28,660 bases of DNA from Bacteroidota bacterium (GCA_025360565.1 JANYBY010000097.1:1-28660), one strand, 5' to 3'; positions 1 to 8,731 are shown, counted from the first letter of the stretch. Program-made: numbers and translations. Notes: generated by a model not told the origin, from the sequence alone.

Positions 1-302
1 CGGCCGTTTGTTATTTAATGCGGCAGCCAATAATGAATATGGCCGGACCAATGACCACAGAATTGGTTCTGGATTATGTTGGCAACCGTAATCGCGAAAT
101 TACTAGCGCCCTTACAGCAGCCATTTGGAGCGGAAGCTGGGTGCTTAGCGGGTTTATGGTGAAGGTATTATTTTCGCACGGCTTTCAGTTTGTAAATATT
201 TTCTTAATAACTTCTTGCCTTTACGGCTTTGGTGTGGTAATGTATTATTTGCTTATATTAGACTACACAAAACGCGAAGAAAAGGGCCTCATTGATACTT
301 AA
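1..302 (+). CDS. MFS transporter, C-terminal fragment (5' end outside window)
   Basis: The reading frame is open from base 3, before the first ATG at 18, so this is the tail of a longer gene cut by the window edge. The visible residues hold the motif RQPIMNMAGP followed by a charged loop (DYVGNRNRE) and two hydrophobic segments separated by a short turn, ending in a basic cytoplasmic tail (DYTKREEKG). This layout matches the last two or three helices of major facilitator superfamily permeases, which move small solutes across the inner membrane. The substrate cannot be read from this fragment. The stop codon overlaps the proposed start of the next gene by 11 bases, which suggests co-transcription. 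The family call rests on hydropathy and the N/R/P motif rather than a full domain. Confidence 0.6.
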   Translation, partial: AVCYLMRQPIMNMAGPMTTELVLDYVGNRNREITSALTAAIWSGSWVLSGFMVKVLFSHGFQFVNIFLITSCLYGFGVVMYYLLILDYTKREEKGLIDT

Positions 303-1812
303 CTACAAATATTCCTTCCTTTCATTCTGCTTCGGTTTATTATTTTTTTATGGTCACGCGCAAATTCTCGATTTACCTTTAAGTAAAGCTAACACACAGT
401 TATACAACGGTAATATTCATGCATTCGGATTAAGCACGCAAGATAAAAAAACAAAATTGTTCATCTATAAACTCAATCTCAGTCTAACAAAAACCGATAG
501 CCTGGTTATTGATCTGGGCAAAAGTACCGCTGAAAATTTTTTGCAACTAACATCCGATACCCTGCATGGATTTTTAAATGTTTATGTTCAGAAAAAAGAT
601 GTTTCGAACGGGGGAGCAAACGGCAAAAAAACAGTAAGCATTTTTCGTTTGAATAGTTTTTTCAAATTAATTACCACAACCGAAGATGTGGATATAGCAA
701 GGCTCAACAGCATTTCGGCCTTTGAGAACGAAATTTTTTACAATAAAGCGGATGTGTATACGATCAGATCGGTGGACGATACTTCCGGCAAACAATTTTA
801 CCTGAATAAATATAGTTTAAAGTCTGAACTTAAAAATTTTGAATACAGTAACAAATGGCAATTTCCCTTTGAAAGAAAAAATATTAATTCGGCACATATT
901 GTATATGCCGATAATTTAATTGTAATGCTTTTTGTAAATGTTATTTCGGGGGGCAAAAAAGGCCAATGGCTTTTAAAGATCAATACCATAAGCGGCTTGC
1001 TTTTGCGCGCTACTAAATTGAACGACAAGGGCGATAATAGTTTTTTTACCTGCGGGAAAACACTTTACGACACAGCCTTAAAACAAATTTATGTTCAAGG
1101 GCAAAAATTTACGGAGGCAGAATTTAGCCAAAAAGAAAATAAAGTTAATTTATGCGGCAAACCTTTTGTAACCATTTATTTAGCCGAAGTAGATTCGGCG
1201 GGCGACCTGCTCTCGAAAGAAGAATTTAAAATTTCTGTAACAGAGGTGAAAAGTGTAACAAATAAAATTCCTGTTAATTATATTATCAGAACTAACGACC
1301 TTGTAAAAACAAACATGGGCGAAATATTAATTGAGGCGGATATTTTCAGAGGGCTTATCGGCGACATGTGTTATACGTATTGCAACAGTAATAATCTAAA
1401 ATTGGTGCAGGCCGAAGATAAATATACTTTGGAAAAAACGGCCATTACCGTAAATCCCCTCATAGAAAAATATTACCTCAACAAGGATAAGCTTGATATG
1501 AACGGAAAATTATGCCTTGATAGCATTAGTAATTTTGAAAAACTTTATTACAGACCAATTACGTTTAACGTTAAGGTTGGATATAAGGTAGACGATGCAA
1601 ATAACCCAATTTGGATCCTTAAAAAAACTGATACCAAAAAAAATATGCAGAATTATTCCTTTTTAAGTCCTGTAAAAAAAATATACGCTCTCAGTAGCAT
1701 CAAGGAGATCAATAAAACAGAAAGTCCCGATATTATTTACCTTAACAGAAAACAATTTATAATTACGCAAACTTTAAACGAAAGATTTTTGTTACAATTA
1801 TATAATTGGTAA
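292..1812 (+). CDS. secreted protein of unknown function (506 aa)
   Basis: I do not recognise this family. The N-terminus is a signal peptide: a short basic start, a hydrophobic core rich in F and L, then GHAQ as a likely cleavage site near residue 24. The rest is a soluble protein of about 480 residues, rich in N, K, T and alternating hydrophobic residues, as expected for beta structure. It contains no lipobox cysteine and no type IX sorting domain at its C-terminus (ends LYNW). I chose the TTG at 292 because no ATG lies between it and the mature region; any later start would remove the signal peptide. It overlaps the upstream transporter by 11 bases and the DUF4293 gene follows after 9 bases, so the three probably form one transcript. 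Location is likely periplasm or outer surface. Confidence 0.75.
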   Translation: MILNYKYSFLSFCFGLLFFYGHAQILDLPLSKANTQLYNGNIHAFGLSTQDKKTKLFIYKLNLSLTKTDSLVIDLGKSTAENFLQLTSDTLHGFLNVYVQKKDVSNGGANGKKTVSIFRLNSFFKLITTTEDVDIARLNSISAFENEIFYNKADVYTIRSVDDTSGKQFYLNKYSLKSELKNFEYSNKWQFPFERKNINSAHIVYADNLIVMLFVNVISGGKKGQWLLKINTISGLLLRATKLNDKGDNSFFTCGKTLYDTALKQIYVQGQKFTEAEFSQKENKVNLCGKPFVTIYLAEVDSAGDLLSKEEFKISVTEVKSVTNKIPVNYIIRTNDLVKTNMGEILIEADIFRGLIGDMCYTYCNSNNLKLVQAEDKYTLEKTAITVNPLIEKYYLNKDKLDMNGKLCLDSISNFEKLYYRPITFNVKVGYKVDDANNPIWILKKTDTKKNMQNYSFLSPVKKIYALSSIKEINKTESPDIIYLNRKQFIITQTLNERFLLQLYNW

Positions 1813-1821
1813 TTTTACAGT

Positions 1822-2277
1822 ATGATACAACGCAAACAAACTTTATTTTTATTACAATTAATTTTTCTGAACGTTTCACTCTTTTTTTTGCCTCTTCAGA
1901 TAATTCTTAGCAAAACAAATCCTGTACCGGTTTTTTTAAGGCCGCTTACCGATGGCACTTATCATTCAAGCTTGGGTCACATTGCCGCTATAAGCATTAA
2001 CGCGCTTGCGATCATTATGGCTTTGGTAACTATTTTTACATTCAAAAAAAGAGCGCTTCAGGTAAAACTCTGTTATGTATTAATATTGCTTTACGTGATC
2101 TTAATTGCCATGTTTGCCTTTTGCCCTTTTGTCTCCAAAAACGAAAATATTGTAGCCATTCAAACAAACGCTTTTGGCTATATTATTTGCTCTGTTTCTA
2201 TTTTATCGGCTTTTTTAGCCTCTGTTTTTATTAAAAAAGACATAGAATTGCTAAAAAGTACGGATAGGATCCGTTAA
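1822..2277 (+). CDS. DUF4293 family membrane protein
   Basis: This 151-residue protein begins MIQRKQT, contains four hydrophobic segments (about residues 8-30, 48-70, 78-100 and 115-137) and ends with a charged tail, KKDIELLKSTDRIR. That start, the four-helix layout and the 'LxKSxDRxR' ending are characteristic of the Bacteroidota-specific DUF4293 integral membrane family, whose function is not known. It starts 9 bases after the upstream secreted-protein gene, so it is probably translated from the same message. Nothing appears truncated. The family assignment is recalled from the conserved termini and was not searched. Confidence 0.8.
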   Translation: MIQRKQTLFLLQLIFLNVSLFFLPLQIILSKTNPVPVFLRPLTDGTYHSSLGHIAAISINALAIIMALVTIFTFKKRALQVKLCYVLILLYVILIAMFAFCPFVSKNENIVAIQTNAFGYIICSVSILSAFLASVFIKKDIELLKSTDRIR

Positions 2278-2296
2278 AGCATTTCTTTGTTCAAAA

Positions 2297-2327
2297 CTTG
2301 TTAATTCATTTAAAAACAGTATATTAG
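2297..2327 (+). promoter_or_regulatory. candidate promoter of the M23 peptidase gene
   Basis: CTTG at 2297-2300, a 19-base spacer, then TATATTAG at 2320-2327 closely fits the Bacteroidota pattern TTTG-N19-TAnnTTTG, with one mismatch in each box. Transcription would begin near 2334, about 10 bases before the GTG start at 2344. Confidence 0.4.
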
Positions 2328-2343
2328 CGCCTCCAGAATTAAC

Positions 2344-3285
2344 GTGAGGATAATCTACATACTGATCTTTTGTTCCTTTTTGAAAATTGGTTTTTCAAAG
2401 GATAACCCTACTCCTAAAACAGATTCTGTTAAAGCTTACAAATTCATCTCAAAAGGCAAATTGGCTCACATGATCGATTCTGTTTTTGATCTTGAAAATG
2501 TAACTCCAAAAGATGTTGACCTGCTTAACTATTATGCCAGCCTTTTAAAAAGCAGCAGAAAAGATTCGGTAAAAATTTCGGAATTTAATTTATTTGAATT
2601 AAGCTTTTATTCTCAGGCAGACGAAAAATTACTTTTTCCTTTAACTAAATTCGACAGCATTCCCGCCACATTCAACCTTATATTGGAGAACAATTATTTA
2701 AGTTATTATTACGCGCCGTTTAAAGGCGTTGTAACTTCTAATTACGGCTGGCGAGATGGCAGGATCCATAACGGAATTGATATTGATCTGAACAAAGGCG
2801 ATAAAGTTGCTGCTGCATTTGATGGGAAAGTACGATTTGCGAAAAGGCAAGGCGGCTTCGGAAACGTAGTGATCCTTATGCACCCAAACGGACTGGAAAC
2901 GGTTTATGCGCATCTTTCTAAAATAAAAGTAAAGGTTGGAGATGTTGTTTTAAGCGGACAAACCATTGGCCTTGGCGGCAACACCGGTCACAGTTACGGG
3001 TCGCATTTACATTTTGAATTGCGTTACAAGGGGCATTCCATGAATCCCGCCACATTTATTTCGTTCACCGAGTTTAAATTATACCATCATACTGTTACGG
3101 TAAAAAATACCCGGCATAATTTAAGCGCTTTTCCGAGCAACAGCAACCTGCACACCGTTAGCCGTGGCGAAAGCTGGAATTTGATCGCCGGAAAATATGG
3201 CTTAACAACCAGAGAACTAATGGCCCTTAACGGAATTGCAAAACGTTATTACTTAAAGCAGGGGCAGCAACTTCGTGTTAATTGA
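2344..3285 (+). CDS. M23 family metallopeptidase with LysM domain
   Basis: A secreted peptidoglycan endopeptidase of 313 residues. It has a signal peptide (residues 1-18, ending IGFS), a variable region, an M23 (LytM-type) zinc peptidase core at about 125-240, and a C-terminal LysM peptidoglycan-binding domain at about 268-312. The zinc and catalytic residues are all visible: H142 and D146 in HNGIDID, H190 in YAHLS, and H221/H223 in SHLHFE, so an active enzyme is expected. The GTG start is preferred because it gives a complete signal peptide and sits just below a candidate promoter. It converges with murQ, which is also a cell-wall gene, but on the opposite strand, so this is not an operon. 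Likely role: cutting peptide cross-links during growth or division, in the periplasm. Confidence 0.93.
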   Translation: MRIIYILIFCSFLKIGFSKDNPTPKTDSVKAYKFISKGKLAHMIDSVFDLENVTPKDVDLLNYYASLLKSSRKDSVKISEFNLFELSFYSQADEKLLFPLTKFDSIPATFNLILENNYLSYYYAPFKGVVTSNYGWRDGRIHNGIDIDLNKGDKVAAAFDGKVRFAKRQGGFGNVVILMHPNGLETVYAHLSKIKVKVGDVVLSGQTIGLGGNTGHSYGSHLHFELRYKGHSMNPATFISFTEFKLYHHTVTVKNTRHNLSAFPSNSNLHTVSRGESWNLIAGKYGLTTRELMALNGIAKRYYLKQGQQLRVN

Positions 3286-3305
3286 GGATTTCCTGCGAGT
3301 ACAGA

Positions 3306-3380
3306 GTATTGGGTACTGAGTATTGAGACTGTGTTTGAGCTTCCTTTTTACATCTCGTCTCAATACTCACTACTCAATAC
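3306..3380. repeat. 24-bp imperfect inverted repeat between convergent genes
   Basis: The arms at 3306-3329 and 3357-3380 are reverse complements with two mismatches, around a 27-base loop. Each arm is itself built from repeated GTATTGAG-like units. It sits between the 3' ends of the M23 gene and murQ, so the hairpin could end transcription from both sides, but no strong T-run follows either arm. It may be a dispersed intergenic repeat. Confidence 0.75.
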
Positions 3381-3386
3381 CTCAAA

Positions 3387-4193
3387 TCATTTCCTAAAAG
3401 CTTCCGTTGCCTTCCGCACACTTCCAAATTTTAAAAGCAGATCTTTGGCTTTTTCATAATCTTCTAAGCCCGTATTTTTCATCAGCATTTTTGTACCGCG
3501 ATCAACCAATTTATTATTACTCAATTGCATATCCACCATTTTATTTCCCTTAACCCTTCCCAATTTTATCATTACCGATGTAGAGATCATATTGAGTGCT
3601 AATTTTTGAGCCGTACCACTTTTCATGCGCGTTGAGCCGGTTACAAATTCAGGGCCTACAATTACCTCAACCGGAAATTTAGAAACCTTCGCAACAATGC
3701 TGTTGCTGTTGCAAACAATGCAGCCGGTTAAAATATTATTTTTATTGCAATGCTCTAAAGCGCCCACTACATAAGGCGTAGAGCCGGAGGCGGCGATACC
3801 AATAACAAAATCATTTTGCGTTATCTTGTATTTTTTCAGATCTTCCCATCCCTGGTTCAGATCATCCTCCGCAAACTCAACCGCTTTTCGTATCGCTTCA
3901 TCGCCCCCTGCTATCAATCCAATTACCCTACCCTGCTCAATACCGTAGGTGGGCGGGCATTCACTCGCGTCTAAAATTCCCAAACGACCGCTTGTACCCG
4001 CACCCAAATAAAATAACCTTCCGCCGGTTTTCATTTTGGCCGCAATCTCGTTTACAATTTTTTCAATTTGAGGGATTGATTTTTCAACTGCTGCCGGCAC
4101 CGTTTTATCTTCGGTGCTCATGTTGTTTAATAATTCGGCAACACTCATTTGTTCCAAATTATTATAATATGAATCGGCTTCGGTTGTTTTCAT
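3387..4193 (-). CDS. murQ: N-acetylmuramic acid 6-phosphate etherase
   Basis: Cytoplasmic lyase (EC 4.2.1.126) that removes the lactyl ether from MurNAc-6-phosphate to give GlcNAc-6-phosphate and D-lactate during recycling of cell-wall sugars. The 268 residues form a SIS sugar-isomerase fold. Family signatures visible: YLGAGTSGRLGILDASECPP (62-81), IAGGDEAIRKAVEFAEDD, IGIAASGSTPYVVGAL and GSTRMKSGTAQKL. E78 and E109 correspond to the two catalytic glutamates of E. coli MurQ (E83, E114). The protein is slightly short at the C-terminus compared with E. coli but keeps the final helical region. No anhydro-MurNAc kinase or PTS gene is nearby, so the phosphorylated substrate must be made by genes elsewhere. 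Confidence 0.95.
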   Translation of the reverse strand: MKTTEADSYYNNLEQMSVAELLNNMSTEDKTVPAAVEKSIPQIEKIVNEIAAKMKTGGRLFYLGAGTSGRLGILDASECPPTYGIEQGRVIGLIAGGDEAIRKAVEFAEDDLNQGWEDLKKYKITQNDFVIGIAASGSTPYVVGALEHCNKNNILTGCIVCNSNSIVAKVSKFPVEVIVGPEFVTGSTRMKSGTAQKLALNMISTSVMIKLGRVKGNKMVDMQLSNNKLVDRGTKMLMKNTGLEDYEKAKDLLLKFGSVRKATEAFRK

Positions 4194-4215
4194 TTATAAG
4201 AACACTGTTGGTTTA

Positions 4216-4344
4216 ATTTGGGCATTTGTAAAAGAATAGATATTGAGGGGGACTAAAAATTATAACCGGAGTTTACCAATAGTAAATTAGGATTTTAATT
4301 TTGACGTCCAACGAAGATAGCTGACTTTTTACAAATGCCCAAAT
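4216..4344. repeat. 129-bp segment bounded by an 18-bp perfect inverted repeat
   Basis: Bases 4216-4233 (ATTTGGGCATTTGTAAAA) are the exact reverse complement of 4327-4344. The 93 bases between them contain a smaller hairpin (TTTAC-CAATA-GTAAA) but no ORF. It lies upstream of murQ and downstream of the large T9SS gene. The structure fits a small non-autonomous mobile element or a cruciform, but no target duplication is evident at its ends. Confidence 0.7.
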
Positions 4345-4345
4345 C

Positions 4346-4381
4346 AAAAAAAAAGCTGCTCTTATAGAACAGCTTTTTTTT
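4346..4381 (-). terminator. rho-independent terminator of the 1158-aa T9SS gene
   Basis: An AAGCTG...CAGCTT stem, extended by A-run/T-run pairing and closed by a short TTATA-type loop, lies 16 bases past the stop codon of the minus-strand gene ending at 4397. Read on the minus strand it is followed by a run of T. The flanking A and T runs would let it work in both directions. Confidence 0.8.
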
Positions 4382-4396
4382 ATCAATAGTTAAATG

Positions 4397-7300
4397 TTAT
4401 TTAGAAACAATTAATTTAGAAACACGTCTTAATCCCGAATCGCTTGTAACATTAACAATGTAAACGCCATTAGTTAAATTACCCGTTTCAAAACTATAAG
4501 TTGTTTCGCCGGCATTTAATTTTCCTAAAGCGTCAGATTTTACAATTCTTCCGTTTATATCCATTACTGTTATAACCGCCGATTCGCCTTGGTACCCGTT
4601 AAATGTTACAAACACTTCTCCATTAGTTGGATTTGGGTAAATACCTAAGTTATTAGCATGTGCCGAGGCAACTATTTCTCTAACCGAAACTACACTTACA
4701 TTGTAATAATTATTATTTGTCCAAATTCCGCGACCGTTGGTTGCAACATAAATTTGGCCTGAGTTAAAACACTCCCAAGGATTCATAGTTTGTTGTCGGA
4801 TATCAAATACCTGGCCGTTTGGAAGCTGCTGTGCGGCAGGAGTTCCTACATTTACGTTTGTCCACACCGGTGAAGTCTGAGTTATATCCTGTGTCCAATA
4901 AATACCTTTATCTGTACCAACAAACACTTTTCTATAATCACTTTTTTCCATCAATGAACAATAGGTAATTACATTTGAAAACGTACCTGTACCGGTTTTA
5001 TTGGTAAAACCAACATTTGTGTTATCGCACTTACGAATATCAACACCGTTGCTCATTGCAAGTACACCCGTTGGATCATTGAATGTAAGCACCATAACTG
5101 AGTCATTTGAACCTATGCTTATACTTGTGATCGGCTTAGTGAATTTACCGAGGAAAGTTGTGCGGTATGGTGAGCGTGGGTTGGGAGTATAAAATGCTAC
5201 AACGGTAGAAGGTGGAACAGGCGTATTACTGTAAGTGAAAATGTTTGTATGCAATTTTCCTGAATAAGATTTTGAAGATGAATCTAAAATAGTATATAAA
5301 TTAGAAACCCTAAATACCTCGTTTGAATCTGTTGTATAATACAACTCAGTACCGGATTTACTCCACTCTAACAAACTTGGAGTTCCCAAAACAGAAACAG
5401 TATTATTGGTTGCAACGCCTAGACTGTTCGTTGTAAGGGCTTTATTAGCACTTACTTTAACTAAACTAATAGGACTGTTTAGGTCTAATGGAGCTTTACA
5501 CACATAAACTCCGCCGCCCTGACCGCCGGGATTTGTTCTATTATTTAAATATGCAACGGCAAGTCTTGCAGAGCGGTATGGGGGATATTTTTGAATTTTG
5601 TTTGATGTTGCGTTTAATGTGCTTGTTGCCGGAAGGGTCCACTTTAAGGCTTGCATTGTATTAAGTGAATAGGTTGTTGCAAATGTAGAAATTGCATCGT
5701 CTATAATTGTTACAGGTGCCGCGTTGTTATAGCGGTAATAAACGGTTGCCCTTAATCTAACATAGGTTTCCTGATTTGTAACCGAGGGAACTGTTGTTGG
5801 TTCAGCTGTAAAGAAAGGGGCCGAAAGCGAGATCCTTACCTCGTCGAGATTGGTACTTGAATTTATAATTATACTTTGAGAGGCGCCTGCAAAACCCGTA
5901 GTGGTAAGGTTTGGCACCGAAATCGTTCCGGTTAAAGGCAGTGAATAATTAGGATCACACATGATACTAACCGTTTGTGTATTGATTGTAGGTGTACCAG
6001 GAAGATTAATATGGTCAGGAGTTGGGAGAGTTGCTAAAACCGTAACCGTTACCATTTTTACAGTAACATAATCAATGATAGCTGAGGGCTGAGGGCGACC
6101 AACTGTGAACGTAAAATTACTGGTTGCGCTTAAACTTGCTATTGCGCTTAAAGCAACCGTTGTATCATTGTAAAAAACTAATGAGTCGGGTGATTTTATT
6201 GGGCTGCCTTTATAAAGTTGGCCATAATTTTCCCATAATTTAAAAGGCCTGCCACTAATATTGTAAGTATTAGGATCAAACCCAACAACGGTTTGCGACT
6301 TTGTATCCCTAATAATATTTACAAGAGCCGGATCGGCAGTTTTAACATTCGAGTTTCTGTATAATTCACCGGTGCCTGTTGTTATTAAAGCGGCTTTCGG
6401 TAATAATTTTGAAAACTGAACATTAAAAACATCACCGCTTAATGAACTTATCTCTTGTGTTACATTAGGAAATTTCCCGCTGAAGTAATTTGCACCATTA
6501 CCACCTGTTCCACCAAGAAAACCACTATAAGGCACAATTGTGTCTCCAAAAGTAGTGCTTCCGGTATTTTTACCAATTGGAGTTCTCTCAATATCAACAG
6601 AGTTAAATTGCCCTGTGATCAATCCTTTATAAAAGGGCTGAAAAGTACTAACATCACCAAAAAATACATCTATATTACCAAAATCTCCTGAGCGGTAAAT
6701 GCCTGCATCAGTTGTAAAATACCACTTCAGTGAGCCGCCAACGGTAACCATTTTAATATCGTGAATATTTTCATGGTAGTATTGCTGACTGAAAAAGAAC
6801 CCGGGCTTAACCCAATTACCTATCGGGTTTGCATCTGTGCCCCCCGTTCTTGTAAATGTATAAATTCTGTATCCGCACAAATATAATTTGTTGGAGTTTG
6901 AAGGATCTACTAACATTGAATGCGCGTAATCTCCCGAGGCCCTTGTAGTACCATTGAATAAAGGATCTAATTGAGAAGAACCAACTAAAACAGTTCCCCA
7001 AGTGGTACCACCATCATAAGTAACAAACAAACCTTGTAAAGTTGCGCTTGCCGCGCTTTGGTATTTTGCGGCACATGAAGCATAAACAACATTGGCATTT
7101 TGCGGAGAAATTGCCAATTCTATCCTTCCGTAATTTGTACCATTAACAATATTTGAAGATGGAGTTTTATCGGTAAAACTAACACCAGTGCCATTTACAT
7201 TGCCTGCTGATTTCCAAACTGTAGATGAAATTGCGTTAAATGGTACGTTACCTAATTCACTTCCAACAGATGCCCATAAAACACCTGTATTATCAAATTT

Positions 7301-7873
7301 AATATCAAGGCCGGTTTGACCTGTTGGTGTTCCTACCGCATTTACAAAACTTGATCCCCCATCAGAAGAAATTAAAATTCCTTTATCCGTTGCTAATGCA
7401 ATTATGTTACTCAATGTGGGATGACAAGCTACTTTATTAATAACTACACCCGTGGTAAATTCGTTGGCAACCTGAGTTAAAACAGTACCTACTAATTTAT
7501 ATAAACCGGTTCCGGGTAATGCTTTTGTTTTTTGGCTCGGCCTTAAAAAACCTTCGCCTGTTCCCGCATAAATTGTATTATTGGCGCTTTGAGCCATATA
7601 ACTAATGTTTCTTACTGTTCCCTGATCATTTAAAGGGTTCCAGTTTGCACCTGCATCGGTAGATAAAAATACCCCACTAGAAGTACTTCCCACATACATG
7701 GTGTTATTGCTTGGGTCCGCTTTATCAATAACAATATTTCTTGATCTACCTGCATTGTAAATAGGGCCTGCAGGTGCCCACTTTAAAACCTGCGCATCGA
7801 GCGCACTTGTTAAGCCTGCAAAAGCAATTATTCCTAAGGCCTTAACTAATTTTTTAGATAGAAACTTTGTCAT
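4397..7873 (-). CDS. large T9SS-secreted protein with Asp-box/beta-propeller-like repeats
   Basis: A 1158-residue exported protein. Residues 1-28 are a signal peptide ending ALDAQ. The N-terminal half carries repeated Asp-box (BNR) type motifs, for example STDAGANW at 71-78, SSDGGSSF and TYDGGTTW, with a related GIYWTQD unit near the C-terminal end; these are typical of sialidase-like or YVTN beta-propellers. The middle is rich in T, S, N and P and looks like beta-sandwich filler. Residues 1074-1158 are a type A Por secretion sorting domain: LGIYPNPTNGEVFV, MDINGRIV, and LTNGVYIVNV with a basic C-terminus. It is therefore expected to cross the outer membrane by the type IX system and be anchored or released at the surface. 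Binding or adhesion is more likely than catalysis; the ligand is unknown. It is transcribed alone, with its own promoter and terminator. Confidence 0.88.
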   Translation of the reverse strand: MTKFLSKKLVKALGIIAFAGLTSALDAQVLKWAPAGPIYNAGRSRNIVIDKADPSNNTMYVGSTSSGVFLSTDAGANWNPLNDQGTVRNISYMAQSANNTIYAGTGEGFLRPSQKTKALPGTGLYKLVGTVLTQVANEFTTGVVINKVACHPTLSNIIALATDKGILISSDGGSSFVNAVGTPTGQTGLDIKFDNTGVLWASVGSELGNVPFNAISSTVWKSAGNVNGTGVSFTDKTPSSNIVNGTNYGRIELAISPQNANVVYASCAAKYQSAASATLQGLFVTYDGGTTWGTVLVGSSQLDPLFNGTTRASGDYAHSMLVDPSNSNKLYLCGYRIYTFTRTGGTDANPIGNWVKPGFFFSQQYYHENIHDIKMVTVGGSLKWYFTTDAGIYRSGDFGNIDVFFGDVSTFQPFYKGLITGQFNSVDIERTPIGKNTGSTTFGDTIVPYSGFLGGTGGNGANYFSGKFPNVTQEISSLSGDVFNVQFSKLLPKAALITTGTGELYRNSNVKTADPALVNIIRDTKSQTVVGFDPNTYNISGRPFKLWENYGQLYKGSPIKSPDSLVFYNDTTVALSAIASLSATSNFTFTVGRPQPSAIIDYVTVKMVTVTVLATLPTPDHINLPGTPTINTQTVSIMCDPNYSLPLTGTISVPNLTTTGFAGASQSIIINSSTNLDEVRISLSAPFFTAEPTTVPSVTNQETYVRLRATVYYRYNNAAPVTIIDDAISTFATTYSLNTMQALKWTLPATSTLNATSNKIQKYPPYRSARLAVAYLNNRTNPGGQGGGVYVCKAPLDLNSPISLVKVSANKALTTNSLGVATNNTVSVLGTPSLLEWSKSGTELYYTTDSNEVFRVSNLYTILDSSSKSYSGKLHTNIFTYSNTPVPPSTVVAFYTPNPRSPYRTTFLGKFTKPITSISIGSNDSVMVLTFNDPTGVLAMSNGVDIRKCDNTNVGFTNKTGTGTFSNVITYCSLMEKSDYRKVFVGTDKGIYWTQDITQTSPVWTNVNVGTPAAQQLPNGQVFDIRQQTMNPWECFNSGQIYVATNGRGIWTNNNYYNVSVVSVREIVASAHANNLGIYPNPTNGEVFVTFNGYQGESAVITVMDINGRIVKSDALGKLNAGETTYSFETGNLTNGVYIVNVTSDSGLRRVSKLIVSK

Positions 7874-7907
7874 ATTTTATGGATTAAAGTAAATTAAATA
7901 TTTTTAA

Positions 7908-7938
7908 CAAAAATGTTCATTTTTTATTGAATTACAAA
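7908..7938 (-). promoter_or_regulatory. candidate promoter of the 1158-aa T9SS gene
   Basis: On the minus strand, TTTG (7935-7938) is followed after exactly 19 bases by CATTTTTG (7908-7915), one mismatch from TAnnTTTG. Transcription would start near 7901, leaving a leader of about 28 bases before the ATG at 7873. Confidence 0.5.
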
Positions 7939-8090
7939 ACGATTTTACCCTCTTTTTTTTAAACAGTGCGAATTTCTTTAGAAGTGGTCGTTTTTGGGGC
8001 ATTTCTGGTAAAGCATCCCGTGAAAAGCCACGAGTTGCGCTAATTTCACAAAATAAAAGTGTTTTTGGTGCAAAATTACACCTAAGCTTT

Positions 8091-8193
8091 AGACACTAAT
8101 TACACGAATGAACACAAATAGAGGTTTCAATTCTCATATCAATTAGTGAACCCATCAGCTTTCAGATTAGTGTAATTCGAGTAATTCGTGTCT
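8091..8193. repeat. imperfect inverted repeat of the ACACGAAT type
   Basis: The arms at 8091-8119 and 8166-8193 pair over about 28 bases with four mismatches and one gap, separated by 46 bases. Both arms are built from AATTACACGAAT-like words that recur near 11391. The repeat lies just downstream of the ndk stop codon. Confidence 0.7.
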
Positions 8194-8204
8194 CAAAATT
8201 GGAA

Positions 8205-8624
8205 TCAGAATCTCTCCAAATGAGAGAAAAAGAAGTTTGCTTCTATTTCGGCATTATCATCGCTATCGCTACCATGCACCGCGTTTGCTGCAATTGATTT
8301 TGCGAATAATTTGCGAATAGTACCTTCGTCAGCCTTTGATGGATCGGTTGCACCGATCAACTTTCTGTAATCCGCCACCGCGTTTTCTTTAACTAAAACA
8401 GCCGCAACAATTGGCCCGCTGCTCATATAACTGATCAACTCACCGTAAAAAGGGCGTTCTTTGTGCACTTCGTAAAACTGTCCTGCCTGTTCCTTTGTTA
8501 GCTTTAGGTATTTCATTGCCAAGATCCTGAATCCCGCTTTGTTGATCATTGCCAAAATAGGACCAATATTATTCGCTTCCACCGCATCGGGCTTAATCAT
8601 TGTAAACGTTTTTTTACCTGCCAT
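8205..8624 (-). CDS. ndk: nucleoside diphosphate kinase
   Basis: Cytoplasmic enzyme (EC 2.7.4.6) that moves the gamma-phosphate between nucleoside tri- and diphosphates through a phosphohistidine, balancing the NTP and dNTP pools. The 139 residues are the normal family length. The nucleotide-binding start TFTMIKPDAV and the signature NAVHGSDS are intact, with catalytic H117 and the phosphate-contacting residues of the KERPFYGEL helix. It is transcribed alone from a promoter with a perfect -7 box (8644-8651). The only odd point is the repeat-rich DNA immediately downstream. Confidence 0.97.
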   Translation of the reverse strand: MAGKKTFTMIKPDAVEANNIGPILAMINKAGFRILAMKYLKLTKEQAGQFYEVHKERPFYGELISYMSSGPIVAAVLVKENAVADYRKLIGATDPSKADEGTIRKLFAKSIAANAVHGSDSDDNAEIEANFFFSHLERF

Positions 8625-8643
8625 TTTTTTAGTTTTAGGATGG

Positions 8644-8675
8644 CAAAATTATTCAAAACCTGCGCCCTTTGCAAG
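8644..8675 (-). promoter_or_regulatory. promoter of ndk
   Basis: On the minus strand, CTTG (8672-8675), a 20-base spacer and TAATTTTG (8644-8651), an exact TAnnTTTG box. Transcription would start near 8640, giving a short leader of about 16 bases, as is common in Bacteroidota. Confidence 0.55.
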
Positions 8676-8731
8676 TTTTAAAATTAATAATGTTGCTTAT
8701 ATTCGCACAACCTAATTTTTATCGCCCAAAA

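Larger units (their letters stand above)
7874..8204. other. 331-bp intergenic region upstream of the T9SS gene
   Basis: No credible gene is present. The left part holds a candidate minus-strand promoter (7908-7938); the right part holds an imperfect inverted repeat (8091-8193). In between, GTTTTTGGGGC at 7990-8000 matches 11 bases of the structured repeat near 16382-16392, which may be a remnant of the same element. Confidence 0.6.

Noticed and set aside
4216..4344. Insertion sequence
   Set aside because: Only 129 bases with no transposase and no visible target duplication; kept only as a possible miniature element.
8669..8731. TTG start adding 21 residues to the small T9SS protein
   Set aside because: The ATG at 8732 begins exactly on a good signal peptide, and the longer form would place unrelated residues before it.
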